A stretch of DNA of 64,000 nucleotides from JAGIBJ01 sp032119595 (GCA_032119595.1 JAUMBQ010000009.1:87577-151576), one strand, 5' to 3'. Positions 27,533 through 37,304 are shown, counted from the stretch's first letter. Numbers and translations are program-made. The notes: generated by a model from the letters alone, not told the origin.

Positions 27533-28393
27533 ATGCAGCGGATCGACGACCTCCTGCGCAGCGGCACGACGCTGTCTTTCGAGTTCTTCCCACCGAAGAC
27601 CGACGACGGCCGCGACGCGTTCTCGGCCGCGTTCGACGACCTGGCGACGCTGTCTCCCAGCTTCGCCTCGGTGACGTACGGCGCACTCGGCAGTACCCGG
27701 TCCCAGACCGAAGAGCTGGTGAACGGACTGAATGCCCAGCATCCGTTCCCGACGATGCCGCACCTCACGTGCATCGGGCACACCCGCACCGAACTGGTCG
27801 AGCTCATCACGAGCTACCGCAACGCCGGCGTTCGCAACATCCTCGCGCTCGCAGGCGACCCGCCGACCGACGGCTCCGACGCTGGCGACTTCGTCTACGC
27901 CGACGAGCTCATCGCGCTGATCCGCGAGATCGGCGACTTCTCGGTCGGCGTCGCCGCGTTCCCCGAACTTCACCCGCGCTCCCCGTCGCGCGAGGCGGAT
28001 CGCGAGCGCCTCGCAGCCAAGCTCGAACTCGCCGACTTCGGCATGAGCCAGTTCTTCTTCGATGTCGACCACTATTCGACGATGGTCGACGAGGTCGCGG
28101 CGCTCGGCGTCACCACCCCGATCGTCCCGGGCGTGATGCCGTTCGTCAGCGTGCCCGGCACGCACCGGATGGCGAAGATGAACGGCTCGACGATCCCGGA
28201 AGCGCTGGCCGAGCGCATGGCCTGGGTCGACGGAGACGCCGACGCGACGCGTGCGCTCGGTATCGAAGTCGCCGTCGAACTGAGCGCCGAACTCCTGAAG
28301 CGCGGCGTTCCGGGCCTGCATCTCTACACGATGAATCGCGCCGCGTCGGTCCGTGAGGTCACGGATCGACTCGGGCTTCGCGCACCGGCCTGA
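27533..28393 (+). CDS. metF: 5,10-methylenetetrahydrofolate reductase
   Basis: 286 residues, the bacterial MetF length (catalytic barrel only, no regulatory domain). It reduces methylene-THF to 5-methyl-THF for methionine synthesis using FAD. Signatures are the N-terminal SFEFFPPKTDDGR, SVTYGALGSTR, HLTCIGHTR, ILALAGDPP, and DFGMSQFFFDVDHY with the flavin-site acid. The C-terminal PGLHLYTMNRA is conserved. It is probably transcribed alone or with the methyltransferase 13 bases downstream. Confidence 0.96.
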   Translation: MQRIDDLLRSGTTLSFEFFPPKTDDGRDAFSAAFDDLATLSPSFASVTYGALGSTRSQTEELVNGLNAQHPFPTMPHLTCIGHTRTELVELITSYRNAGVRNILALAGDPPTDGSDAGDFVYADELIALIREIGDFSVGVAAFPELHPRSPSREADRERLAAKLELADFGMSQFFFDVDHYSTMVDEVAALGVTTPIVPGVMPFVSVPGTHRMAKMNGSTIPEALAERMAWVDGDADATRALGIEVAVELSAELLKRGVPGLHLYTMNRAASVREVTDRLGLRAPA

Positions 28394-28406
28394 TCGGCGG
28401 TCGGCG

Positions 28407-29246
28407 ATGCCGCCTCAGGATCAGCGTGCAGCCCTCGTAAAAGGCTGGAACCGAGCCGCCGACGGGTGGGCACGCCAGCAGCTGGCGTTCGATCGCGCCG
28501 CGGCGCCGGTCGCCTCGCGACTCGTCGAACTCGCTCGGCTCGAGCCGGGCAACCGCGTGCTTGAACTCGCCTCGGGACTCGGCGACACGGGCCTCGTTGC
28601 GGCGGCGAAGGTCGGGCCGACCGGATCGGTCGTGCTTAGCGACGCCGCCCCGAAGATGCTCGATCGGCTGCGAGATCGGGTGAAAGGCAGCGACCACATC
28701 GAGGTGCGCGAACTCTTCGCCGAGGGCCTGAAGTTCGACACCGCCTGCGTCGACGCCGTCCTGTGCCGGTGGGGCTACATGCTCCTGCTCGACCCGACGG
28801 CCGCACTGCAGGAAACGCGTCGCGTCCTCGCGCCCGGTGGACGCGTCGCCCTCGCGGCCTGGACCTCCCACGACGACAATCCGTGGACCGGCGCGACGCT
28901 TCCGGCGCTTCGTGACCGCGGGCTCTTGGGCGACCCGACCGGCCCCGGCCCGCACATGTTCTCGTGGGCCGACCCGTCGCTGATCGTCGAGGCGCTCGAG
29001 AATGCAGGCTTCTTCGACATCGTCGTCGAGCCCGTTGACCTCGTCTTCGAATACGGCTCGTTCGATGACTGGTGGGACGCCCGCCTGGACCTCTCACCGG
29101 ACTTCGCCGGGCGGATCGCCGAGATCAGCCCCGAAGAGCGCGACGAACTCACCGAAGAGCTCGAGCGCGAGGTCGAGCCGTGGCGCCAGGCCGACGGCTC
29201 ACTTCGGTTCCCCGGCCGCACGCACGTCGCGGCCGCCGACGTCTGA
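28407..29246 (+). CDS. Class I SAM-dependent methyltransferase (UbiE/COQ5-like)
   Basis: 279 residues with a Rossmann methyltransferase core. Motif I is LELASGLGDTGLVAA, an acid ends strand 2 (VVLSDAAP), motif IV is VLCRWGYMLLLD, and post-I is RRVLAPGGRVALAAW. The C-terminal third is not typical and is acidic. The substrate is unknown. It is the only UbiE-like gene near a menaquinone cluster that otherwise lacks the final C-methyltransferase, so a demethylmenaquinone role is possible, but conserved MenG residues cannot be verified here. ATG 28407 lies 13 bases after metF. Confidence 0.8.
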   Translation: MPPQDQRAALVKGWNRAADGWARQQLAFDRAAAPVASRLVELARLEPGNRVLELASGLGDTGLVAAAKVGPTGSVVLSDAAPKMLDRLRDRVKGSDHIEVRELFAEGLKFDTACVDAVLCRWGYMLLLDPTAALQETRRVLAPGGRVALAAWTSHDDNPWTGATLPALRDRGLLGDPTGPGPHMFSWADPSLIVEALENAGFFDIVVEPVDLVFEYGSFDDWWDARLDLSPDFAGRIAEISPEERDELTEELEREVEPWRQADGSLRFPGRTHVAAADV

Positions 29247-29308
29247 GTCGCGGCTCGGGCCAGGCCGACACCGGCCTTGGCAACCAGCCTTTGGCGACCG
29301 GCCGTTGG

Positions 29309-29923
29309 TTAGCTGGCGACCGGTTCGTTGCGCGCCGCCGCCTTGCGGATCAGCCAGACCGTGAGGAGTGCGGCCACCGTCGCGCCGCTGGTGCCGAGCA
29401 CTTCGTCAAAGAGCGTGTCCTCGTACGCGGTGTCGAGTTCCTTGCCGTGGCGGATGAACGTGTACCACTCGCCGATCTCCCAGACGACCGCGAGGATCGC
29501 GCCGAACCCGGCCACCATTGAGCCGACCGCCCACGGCTTCACGCCGCTGGCGCGGCGCAGCAAGATGCCGATGCCGAACGACATGAACCCCCAGTTCACG
29601 AAGTGGTTGAGGTCGTCCCACCAATTGATCTTGTCGTAGAGGTTCAGCGTGTTCCCGGTGACGTCGACCAGGAACGGCTCCATGATGAACGCAACGCCCG
29701 CCCATGGGATGGGGGAGTCCTTGCCCTGCACCTTGGCGACGATCGCCCAGATCGCCGGGACCGCGAGCATCATCGCCGGGTAGAACACCAGCCGCGCCCC
29801 GAATGCCTTGCCTTCGAACTGCGGCAGGTTGCTCCCGCCGAAGGTGGCGTAGGCGAGCTGCGCGACCGTCGCGAGCAGCATCGTCATGGCGACGAGGAAC
29901 GAGGTGCGGCGGGTTTCGGTCAC
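29309..29923 (-). CDS. Membrane protein, DUF2238/YjdF-like
   Basis: 204 residues with about six transmembrane helices. The pattern DKINWWDDLNHFVNWGFMSF, then VWEIGEWYTFIRHG and a YEDTLFDEVLGTSGA segment is the layout of YjdF/DUF2238 proteins, whose role is unknown. The assignment is by motif layout only. The GTG at 29923 is selected because TACCTT on this strand (29931-29936) ends seven bases before it; upstream in-frame codons would place over 150 Arg/Pro-rich residues in front. It converges on the methyltransferase and is divergent from the cupin gene. Confidence 0.75.
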   Translation of the reverse strand: MTETRRTSFLVAMTMLLATVAQLAYATFGGSNLPQFEGKAFGARLVFYPAMMLAVPAIWAIVAKVQGKDSPIPWAGVAFIMEPFLVDVTGNTLNLYDKINWWDDLNHFVNWGFMSFGIGILLRRASGVKPWAVGSMVAGFGAILAVVWEIGEWYTFIRHGKELDTAYEDTLFDEVLGTSGATVAALLTVWLIRKAAARNEPVAS

Positions 29924-29930
29924 GCCGACG

Positions 29931-29936
29931 AAGGTA
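29931..29936 (-). promoter_or_regulatory. -10-like box of the DUF2238-like gene
   Basis: TACCTT on the reverse strand, seven bases before GTG 29923. Confidence 0.5.
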
Positions 29937-30073
29937 CCGATGCCGTCGGCCGACGCGAGCCCTGGTGTCGCGCGGTCGCGGCGCGGTCGAGCGGTCCGAT
30001 CGGGGATATGGTCGAAGCGACCCTTCCGCTCGGCGCCCCCGCCGGGCGCCGTCGAACGGAGCGTGACCCGACC

Positions 30074-30460
30074 ATGCAGCACTGGGACCTCAACACCGTG
30101 GCGGCGCCGCCACGCGCACCCCAGATCCTGGCGACCAGCGACGACGCTCGCGCCATCATCGTGGGACTCGAGGCCGGATCGGGAATGCCCGATCACCAAG
30201 TGCATGAGGCGGCCTGGGTGACCGTCGTGTCGGGTGAGATCGAGATGACCGCTACCGCGAGCGGCGAGCGGGTCGTGGCCACCGCCGGGAGTCTCTTTGC
30301 GTTTGCCCCGAACGAGCGGCACGAGGTCGTCGCTCGCACGGATGCGCGGCTGCTTCTGCTGCTCACCCCGTGGCCCGGGGTCGGGCATCCTGGAGCGACG
30401 CCGATCGAAGAAAAGCAGCGCGCTCACGAGCGTGCCGCCGAGCGGAGTTCGGCTCGCTAG
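30074..30460 (+). CDS. Single-domain cupin protein
   Basis: 128 residues forming one small beta-barrel cupin. Metal-site residues are visible in PDHQVHEAAWVTVVSGEIEM (motif 1, one His replaced relative to the canonical pair) and GSLFAFAPNERHEVVA (motif 2). The C-terminal 25 residues are charged and helical. The function is not predictable: cupins range from enzymes to ligand sensors. It lies about 220 bases before narG on the same strand but seems to be a separate unit. Confidence 0.75.
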   Translation: MQHWDLNTVAAPPRAPQILATSDDARAIIVGLEAGSGMPDHQVHEAAWVTVVSGEIEMTATASGERVVATAGSLFAFAPNERHEVVARTDARLLLLLTPWPGVGHPGATPIEEKQRAHERAAERSSAR

Positions 30461-30517
30461 CCGGGCTGCTCCACCGGTTCGGTGATGTGACCGACCGGGA
30501 AAGACCTCGTACGGGGT

Positions 30518-30523
30518 TACGCT
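30518..30523 (+). promoter_or_regulatory. Possible -10 box of the narGHJI transcript
   Basis: TACGCT upstream of narG gives a predicted start near 30530 and a 5' leader of roughly 50-150 nt, unlike the leaderless genes around it. TGTGA at 30486-30490 is a CRP/FNR-like half-site without a clear partner. Confidence 0.35.
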
Positions 30524-30680
30524 GAGATCTCGTCGCGTTCTTCCCTGCTCCTACGGCGAAAGGTGGGAAAACTACGCGTTGATGAACCGTGGTTTGCCAT
30601 TTTGTTCGTCCTGGGGGCCCATGGTACGGATGAGAAGACGGATATCGGCCCGCCTCAGGCCGCCATCGCGTCACCCAACC

Positions 30681-33600
30681 GTGTCTGAATCTCACTCGCT
30701 TCTCCTCCGAACCCACCAATTTCTCCGGAAGGGTCCGGTGAATGCGGAAGGCTGGAGTCAGCTGGTCGCCAAAGACCGGGACTGGGAGCAGTCGTATCGC
30801 GGGCGCTGGGCCCACGACAAGGTGGTGCGGTCGACCCACGGCGTCAACTGCACCGGCTCGTGCTCGTGGAACGTGCACGTCAAGGATGGCCTGATCACCT
30901 GGGAAAACCAGGCGACGGACTACCCGGAGACCGAAGCGGGCATGCCCAACCATGAGCCGCGCGGCTGCCCTCGCGGCGCGTCGTTCTCGTGGTACCAGTA
31001 CTCGCCGCTGCGCCTCAAACACCCCTACGTGCGCGGGTCGCTCCTGGCGATGTTCCAAGAAGCGCGCACGCGCCTGGGCGATCCCGTCGAGGCCTGGCGG
31101 GAGATCGTCGAAGACCCAGAGAAGGCGCAGCTCTATCGCCGCCAGCGCGGCAAGGGTGGGTTTGTTCGGGCGTCGTGGGACGACGCGATGGACATGGTCG
31201 CCGCCGCGCACATCCACACGATCAAGACCGATGGCCCGGATCGCGTCGCGGGCTTCTCGCCGATCCCAGCGATGTCGATGGCGTCGTACGCCGCCGGCTC
31301 GCGCTTCTACTCGCTGATCGGCGGCACGATCTGCTCCTTCTACGACTGGTACGCCGATCTGCCGCCCGCCTCTCCGCAGGCGTTCGGCGATCAGACCGAC
31401 GTGCCGGAGTCCAGCGACTGGTGGAACGCGGGCTACATGATCTTGTGGGGCACGAATCTGCCCACGACCCGCACCCCGGACGCGCACTTCATGACGGAGT
31501 CCCGCTACAAGGGCCAGAAGGTCGTTGTGGTCTCTCCGGACTACGCGGAACACACAAAGTTCGCCGACGAATGGCTCGCCGCCGAGCCGGGCAGCGACGG
31601 CGCCCTGGCGATGGCGATGGGGCACGTCGTGCTCAAGGAGTTCTTCGTCGATCGCCAGGTCCCGTACTTCCAGGAGTACGTGCGGCAGTACACCGACATG
31701 CCCATGCTGGTCACGCTCCGCGAGCGCGATGGCGTTTACGTGTCGGACCGGCTCCTTCGCGAGAGCGATCTCGAGGGTCGCCAAGACGAAGAGAACGCCG
31801 ACTGGAAGCCGGTCTTCCTCGACGACGCCACCGGGGCGCCGGTCGTGCCGAACGGCTCGGTCGGGCACCGCTACGGCAAGCCGGGGGAGTGGAACCTGGA
31901 ACTCGGCGACATGGTTCCGGCGCTGTCGCTGATGGGCCGAGAGGAGCGGTCGGTAGAGATCGATCTGCCTCGCTTCGACATCGGTGAGGGCGAGGGCGGC
32001 GGCATCGTTCGGCGCGGAGTCCCGGTCATGCAGGTCGGCGGCCAGCTCGTCACCACGGTGTACGACCTCCTCTTGGCCCAGTACGGCGTCGGTCGCGACG
32101 GGTTGCCCGGCACCTGGGCCACTGGCTACGACGACGCCGAATCTCCCGGCACGCCCGCGTGGCAGGAGTCGATCACGGGTGTCGCTCCCGACATCGCCGC
32201 CAAGATCGGACGCGAATTCGCCCGCAACGCCGAGGTCACGCGCGGGCGCTCGATGATCTGCATGGGCGCCGCGACGAACCACTGGTTCCATTCCGACCAG
32301 ACCTATCGCACGTTCCTGTCGCTCGTGATGATGTGCGGCTGCGAAGGCGTGAGCGGCGGCGGTTGGGCGCACTACGTCGGCCAGGAGAAGGTCCGTCCGC
32401 TCGCGGGCTGGCAGCACATCGCCATGGCGACCGACTGGACGCGTCCGCCGCGTCTCCAGGCCAGCACGCCGTTCTTCTACCTCCTCTCCGAGCAGTGGCG
32501 CTACGAACAGATCCAGCCGGATGACCACGCCTCGCCGCTCGGCCGTGGACTGCTGAAGGGCAAACACATCGCCGACGTGAACGCGCTCGGTGCGCGCCTG
32601 GGCTGGCTGCCGTCCTACCCGACGTTCGACCGTAACCCGCTCGACATCCCTGATCAGGCCGACGAGGCCGGCATGGCACCGGCGGACTTCGCGGTGCAGG
32701 AACTCAAGGCGGGCCGGATGAAGTTCGCCGCGGAAGATCCCAGCGGCCCCGGCAACTACCCGAAGGTGCTCACCGTCTGGAGGGCCAACATCCTCGGGTC
32801 CTCCGGCAAGGGCCACGAGTATTTCCTCAAGCACATGCTCGGCACCGAAGAGAACGCCGTGCGCTCGGAGGAATCGCCGCCGGAGATGCGCCCGAACGAC
32901 GTGCAGTGGCGCGACGCAGCGGTCAAGGGCAAGCTCGATCTGATGACGACCATCGACTTCCGGATGACGAGCAACGCGCTCTTCTCCGACGTCGTCCTGC
33001 CCGCCGCCACGTGGTACGAGAAGTTCGATCTCTCCTCCACGGATCTCCACCCGTTCGTGCACACCTTCAACCAGGCCGTGCCGCCGCCGTGGGAAGCCAA
33101 AACCGACTGGGACACGTTCCATCGCTTGGCGGAACGCTTCTCGGAGCTGGCGGAGAAGCACCTCGGCGTCCGCCGCGACCTCATCGCGGCACCGCTGCAG
33201 CACGACACGCCCGACGAGATCTCTCAGCCGCTCGGCAAGGTGCTCGACTGGCGCGCCGGTGAGTGCGAGGCGATCCCTGGCAAGACGATGCCGAAGATGA
33301 TTGTCGTCGAGCGCGACTACACGCAGATCGCGGAGAAGTGGGCGGCCCTCGGGCCTGAGATCGAGCGCCTCGGCACCACGGTGAAGAGCGCGACCTGGGT
33401 CGCCGACCACGAGATCGCCGAGCTGAAGATCAAGAACGGCACCATCCGTGGTGGCGTCGCCGACGGCAGGCCGTCGATCCGGCGAGTCGAGCATGCTTGC
33501 GAGGCGATCCTCGCGCTCTCGGGCACCACGAACGGTCGGTTGGCGGCGGAAGGGTTCGCCTCCCTCGAGAAGCGCTGCGGCGTACCGATGAAGGCGCTCG

Positions 33601-34349
33601 GCGCCGACAGCGCCGGCAAGCGGATCACGTTCCAGGACGCGCAGATTCAGCCGCGGCAGGTGCTCACCTCGCCCGAGTGGTCGGGGATCGACGCGCACGG
33701 GCGGCGCTACTCGCCGTTCACGATCAACGTCGAGTACAAGAAGCCGTGGCACACGCTGTCCGGCCGGCAGCACTTCTACGTCGATCACGAGTGGATCCTG
33801 GAGCTGGGGGAGGGCATGCCCGGGTTCCGGCCGCCGCTCAACCACCGCGTGATCTTCGGCGACCAGGGTGCCAAAGATGGCTCCGGCCGCAAGGAACTCA
33901 CGCTCAAGTACCTCACCCCGCACTCCAAATGGTCGATCCATTCCGAGTACCAGGACAACTTGCACATGCTCACGCTGTTCCGAGGCGGCGGGTCGATGTG
34001 GATGAGCCGCGAGGATGCCGAGGAGCTGGGCATCAAGGACAACGACTGGATCGAGGCCTACAACCGCAACGGCGTCGTCTCGATCCGAGCGGCGGTCTCG
34101 CACCGCATTCCGCAGGGCACGTGCCTGATGTACCACGCCAAGGACCGGCATCTCAACGTGCCGCTCACGGAGATGCAGGGCAAACGCGGCGGGACCGACA
34201 ACTCCCTCACCCGCACCGTGATGAAGCCCACCCACTTCCTCGGGGGCTACGCCCAACTCTCCTACGGCTTCAACTACTACGGCCCCACCGGCTCGCAGCG
34301 CGACGAGGTCACGGTCATTCGCAAGCGCGAGAGTGAGGTGACCTTCTAA
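30681..34349 (+). CDS. narG: Respiratory nitrate reductase, alpha (molybdenum) subunit
   Basis: 1222 residues from GTG 30681. Catalytic Mo-bisMGD subunit that reduces nitrate to nitrite. The FS0 cluster ligands H53, C57, C61 and C96 (STHGVNCTGSCSW and PRGCPRGA) are positioned almost exactly as in E. coli NarG, which supports this start. ATG 30582 and ATG 30621 are in-frame alternatives, and 30582 has AGGTGG 15 bases upstream. The Mo ligand Asp lies in SFYDWYADLPPASP, and GEQ/PESSDWWNAGY-type segments follow. No Tat signal is seen, so the active site faces the cytoplasm, unlike archaeal pNar. It is followed without a gap by narH. Confidence 0.97.
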   Translation: MSESHSLLLRTHQFLRKGPVNAEGWSQLVAKDRDWEQSYRGRWAHDKVVRSTHGVNCTGSCSWNVHVKDGLITWENQATDYPETEAGMPNHEPRGCPRGASFSWYQYSPLRLKHPYVRGSLLAMFQEARTRLGDPVEAWREIVEDPEKAQLYRRQRGKGGFVRASWDDAMDMVAAAHIHTIKTDGPDRVAGFSPIPAMSMASYAAGSRFYSLIGGTICSFYDWYADLPPASPQAFGDQTDVPESSDWWNAGYMILWGTNLPTTRTPDAHFMTESRYKGQKVVVVSPDYAEHTKFADEWLAAEPGSDGALAMAMGHVVLKEFFVDRQVPYFQEYVRQYTDMPMLVTLRERDGVYVSDRLLRESDLEGRQDEENADWKPVFLDDATGAPVVPNGSVGHRYGKPGEWNLELGDMVPALSLMGREERSVEIDLPRFDIGEGEGGGIVRRGVPVMQVGGQLVTTVYDLLLAQYGVGRDGLPGTWATGYDDAESPGTPAWQESITGVAPDIAAKIGREFARNAEVTRGRSMICMGAATNHWFHSDQTYRTFLSLVMMCGCEGVSGGGWAHYVGQEKVRPLAGWQHIAMATDWTRPPRLQASTPFFYLLSEQWRYEQIQPDDHASPLGRGLLKGKHIADVNALGARLGWLPSYPTFDRNPLDIPDQADEAGMAPADFAVQELKAGRMKFAAEDPSGPGNYPKVLTVWRANILGSSGKGHEYFLKHMLGTEENAVRSEESPPEMRPNDVQWRDAAVKGKLDLMTTIDFRMTSNALFSDVVLPAATWYEKFDLSSTDLHPFVHTFNQAVPPPWEAKTDWDTFHRLAERFSELAEKHLGVRRDLIAAPLQHDTPDEISQPLGKVLDWRAGECEAIPGKTMPKMIVVERDYTQIAEKWAALGPEIERLGTTVKSATWVADHEIAELKIKNGTIRGGVADGRPSIRRVEHACEAILALSGTTNGRLAAEGFASLEKRCGVPMKALGADSAGKRITFQDAQIQPRQVLTSPEWSGIDAHGRRYSPFTINVEYKKPWHTLSGRQHFYVDHEWILELGEGMPGFRPPLNHRVIFGDQGAKDGSGRKELTLKYLTPHSKWSIHSEYQDNLHMLTLFRGGGSMWMSREDAEELGIKDNDWIEAYNRNGVVSIRAAVSHRIPQGTCLMYHAKDRHLNVPLTEMQGKRGGTDNSLTRTVMKPTHFLGGYAQLSYGFNYYGPTGSQRDEVTVIRKRESEVTF

Positions 34350-35941
34350 TGCGGGTTCGCGCGCAAGTCGGCATGGTCATGAACCTCGACAAGTGCATCG
34401 GTTGCCACACGTGCTCGGTCACGTGCAAGCAGGTCTGGACGAACCGTCCGGGCGCCGAGTACATGTGGTTCAACGACGTGGAGACCAAGCCCGGGCAGGG
34501 CTACCCGCGCCAGTGGGAGGACCAGGACCGCTGGAAGGGCGGCTGGGAGCTCGACAAGAAGGGCAAGCTGAGGCTCAAGGCCGGCGGCCGGGTGAAGCAG
34601 ATGTTCAGCATCTTCGCCAACCCGAACATGCCCGACCTCGACGATTACTACGAGCCGTGGACCTACGACTACGAGAAGCTCATCTCGGCGCCCCTGTCCA
34701 AGCACGATCCGGTGGCCCGCGCGCAGTCGCAGATCACCGGCAAGCCGATGGAGAAGATCGAGTGGGGCCCGAACTGGGACGACAACCTCGCCGGCGGCCC
34801 CGAGAACATCCACAAGGACCCGCTCACCCGCGGCATTGAGGATCAGGTGAAGGCCACCTACGAGGAGGCGTTCATGTTCTACCTCCCGCGGATCTGCGAG
34901 CACTGCCTGAACCCGTCCTGCGTGGCCTCGTGCCCGTCCGGCGCGATGTACAAGCGCGAAGAGGACGGCATCGTCCTCGTCGATCAGGAGAAGTGCCGCG
35001 GCTGGAGGATGTGCGTCTCCGGCTGCCCGTACAAGAAGGTCTACTTCAACCACAAGTCCGGCAAGGCCGAGAAGTGCACGCTGTGTTACCCGCGCATCGA
35101 GGCCGGTCTCCCGACGATCTGCGCGGAGACGTGCGTCGGCCGCATTCGCTACATCGGTCTGATCCTGTACGACGCAGACCGCGTGGAAGCGGCGGCCTCG
35201 GTCCCGGATGAGAAGGATCTGCTCGCAGCCCAGCACGACGTGTTCCTGGACCCGTCCGACCCCGCCGTGCGCAAGCAGGCGCTCGCCGACGGCATCCCGG
35301 AGGACTGGCTCGACTACGCCGAGCGCTCGCCGGTCTACGCGCTGGCGCACCGCTACAAGGTCGCGCTGCCCCTGCACCCGGAATACCGCACGCTCCCGAT
35401 GGTCTGGTACATCCCGCCGCTGTCGCCCATCACGAACTCGATGGAGGACGACGGTTACGAAGCCGACCCCGACGAGGTCTTCTCGACGATCGACAAGATG
35501 CGCATTCCGATCGACTATCTCGCGGGCCTGCTGGCCGCGGGCGACGCCGACGTGATTCGTGGGGTGCTCCAGCGCCTCGCTGCGATGCGCCAACACATGC
35601 GCAAGCGCGAGGTGCTCGGCGTGCACGACACGTCGATGAGCGACGCGGTCGGCATGAGCGTGGAGGACGTGGAGGACATGTACCGCCTGCTCGCGATCGC
35701 CGACTACGGCGATCGGTACGTCATTCCGCAGGCCCACGCCGAACTCGGCGACCGGCTCATGGAGCAGCAGGGCACCTGCGGCCTCGACTTCGAGGGTGGC
35801 CCGGGCAATTGCGGTGCGGTCGGCACCGACGAGTCGGCCGACACGAGCGGGTTCATGCTCACGCAGGACGAGCCGGTGGAGCTCGACATCCTCCAGATGC
35901 TCGGCTCACACAACAACCCCGACGGACTGAAGAAGCCTTGA
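34349..35941 (+). CDS. narH: Respiratory nitrate reductase, beta (iron-sulfur) subunit
   Basis: 530 residues. Electron-transfer subunit with four Fe-S clusters. Cys16, 19, 22 and 26 in CIGCHTCSVTC start the first group; CEHCLNPSCVASCP, CRGWRMCVSGCP and CTLCYPRIEAGLPTICAETC follow. The Trp in CRGW replaces one Cys, as is normal for the [3Fe-4S] cluster of NarH. Its ATG overlaps the narG stop by one base (TAATG), and its stop overlaps narJ by one (TGATG). Confidence 0.97.
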   Translation: MRVRAQVGMVMNLDKCIGCHTCSVTCKQVWTNRPGAEYMWFNDVETKPGQGYPRQWEDQDRWKGGWELDKKGKLRLKAGGRVKQMFSIFANPNMPDLDDYYEPWTYDYEKLISAPLSKHDPVARAQSQITGKPMEKIEWGPNWDDNLAGGPENIHKDPLTRGIEDQVKATYEEAFMFYLPRICEHCLNPSCVASCPSGAMYKREEDGIVLVDQEKCRGWRMCVSGCPYKKVYFNHKSGKAEKCTLCYPRIEAGLPTICAETCVGRIRYIGLILYDADRVEAAASVPDEKDLLAAQHDVFLDPSDPAVRKQALADGIPEDWLDYAERSPVYALAHRYKVALPLHPEYRTLPMVWYIPPLSPITNSMEDDGYEADPDEVFSTIDKMRIPIDYLAGLLAAGDADVIRGVLQRLAAMRQHMRKREVLGVHDTSMSDAVGMSVEDVEDMYRLLAIADYGDRYVIPQAHAELGDRLMEQQGTCGLDFEGGPGNCGAVGTDESADTSGFMLTQDEPVELDILQMLGSHNNPDGLKKP

Positions 35942-36597
35942 TGGCCCGCCGAACCGGACGGGGCAACGCCAGCGATGCTCCGCTCATCTACAAGATCTGT
36001 TCGCTGCTGCTGCAGTACCCCAGCGCTGAGCTGGCGACGTTGCAGGATGAGATCGTCGACGCGATCGCCAGTCTGAAGCGCTCCCCGGCTCGTGAGTCGC
36101 TGGAGCTGTTCAGTGCCTGGTGGCGTGACACCCCAGCGCTGGAAGCCGAGCAGCACTACGTCCAGCTCCTCGATCTCCACAAGCGGTCGGGGCTGTATCT
36201 CACGTTCTACGGTCAGGGCGACAAGCGCGAGCGAGGTCCGGCACTGCTGCGCCTCAAGCAGCTCTACCGCTCCGCCGGGCTGCCACTCGAAGGCACGGAA
36301 CTGCCGGATTACCTCCCGGTGATGCTCGAGTTCGCCGCGGCGGCGCCGAAGCAGCAGGGCGAGATCGTGCTGCGCGAACATCGTGCGGCGCTCGAACTTG
36401 TGCGGCTCAGCCTGCGCGACACCGGCAGTCCGTACGCGGATCTGATCGACGCCGTCTGCCACACCGTCGGGGAGGCCTCCGCGATGGATCGCATGCGCGT
36501 CGGGCAGCTCGCCAAGAATGGGCCGCCAAGTGAGCTCGTCGGGCTGGAGCCGTTTGCGCCGCCCGAGATCATGCCAACGTCTGGGGCTCGTCGATGA
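35941..36597 (+). CDS. narJ: Nitrate reductase maturation chaperone
   Basis: 218-residue all-helical TorD/NarJ-family chaperone that binds apo-NarG and controls cofactor insertion and membrane docking. LLLQYPSAELATLQDEI at the N-terminus, the central HYVQLLDLHKRSGLYLTFY and LPDYLPVMLEFAA are the family's typical segments. It overlaps narI by ATGA. It is not a subunit of the final enzyme. Confidence 0.95.
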   Translation: MARRTGRGNASDAPLIYKICSLLLQYPSAELATLQDEIVDAIASLKRSPARESLELFSAWWRDTPALEAEQHYVQLLDLHKRSGLYLTFYGQGDKRERGPALLRLKQLYRSAGLPLEGTELPDYLPVMLEFAAAAPKQQGEIVLREHRAALELVRLSLRDTGSPYADLIDAVCHTVGEASAMDRMRVGQLAKNGPPSELVGLEPFAPPEIMPTSGARR

Positions 36598-37304
36598 AGG
36601 ACTCTGCCGGAGCCGTGCTCCTCTGGGTGATCGTGCCGTATGTGGCGCTCACCACGTTCTTCGTAGGTCACTGGTGGCGCTATCGCCGCGACCAGTTCCA
36701 GTGGACCACGCGATCGACCCAAATCCTCGACAAGCGCATCCTCGGCTGGGCCAGTCCCGCGTTCCACTTCGGCATCCTGGGCGCTGCCGCGGGCCATGTC
36801 GTCGGGCTCCTCATTCCCGCGTCGTTCACCGATGCCGTGGGGGTCAGCGAGCACACCTACCATTGGTTCGCCGTGATCGTGGGTGGGATCGCCGGCATCG
36901 TGACCGTCGTCGGCTTCTTCGGGCTCCTGTACCGGCGCACGACCAGCCCCCGCGTTCGGCAGACGACCACCCACATCGACATGGTCACCTACGCGCTGCT
37001 CACCGTGATGATCGTCCTTGGCGTCGCGATGACCGCGTGGAACGGCCTGATCGCTGAGCCGTTCAACTACCGCGACTCGATGGGCGCGTGGTACCGGTCG
37101 CTGTTCTGGTTCAAGCCCGATGTGGACGCCGCCCTTGCGGCCCCGCTGGGCTACCAGCTCCACGCGATCATCGGCTGGGCGTTCTGGGCGGCGTTCCCAT
37201 TCACCCGCTTGGTGCATGTGTGGAGCGTCCCGATTGCCTACATCGGTCGCCCATACGTGCTCTACCGCCGGCGCTTCAACCCGTCGAACTCACGGCTCCG
37301 CTGA
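36594..37304 (+). CDS. narI: Respiratory nitrate reductase, gamma (cytochrome b) subunit
   Basis: 236 residues with five transmembrane helices. It oxidises menaquinol and passes electrons through two b-hemes to NarH. Heme-ligand histidines appear in HFGILGAAAGH (H58/H68) and in HAIIGWAFWAAFPFTRLVH; the intervals of 10 and 18 residues match E. coli NarI. It ends the nar unit. No narK transporter, regulator or molybdenum-cofactor gene is adjacent. Confidence 0.97.
   Translation: MKDSAGAVLLWVIVPYVALTTFFVGHWWRYRRDQFQWTTRSTQILDKRILGWASPAFHFGILGAAAGHVVGLLIPASFTDAVGVSEHTYHWFAVIVGGIAGIVTVVGFFGLLYRRTTSPRVRQTTTHIDMVTYALLTVMIVLGVAMTAWNGLIAEPFNYRDSMGAWYRSLFWFKPDVDAALAAPLGYQLHAIIGWAFWAAFPFTRLVHVWSVPIAYIGRPYVLYRRRFNPSNSRLR

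Noticed and set aside
30363..34256. A 1297-codon open frame antisense to narG
   Set aside because: It mirrors narG codon by codon; high G+C leaves few stops on the opposite strand. Its product is Arg/Val/Leu/His-rich low-complexity sequence with no domain.
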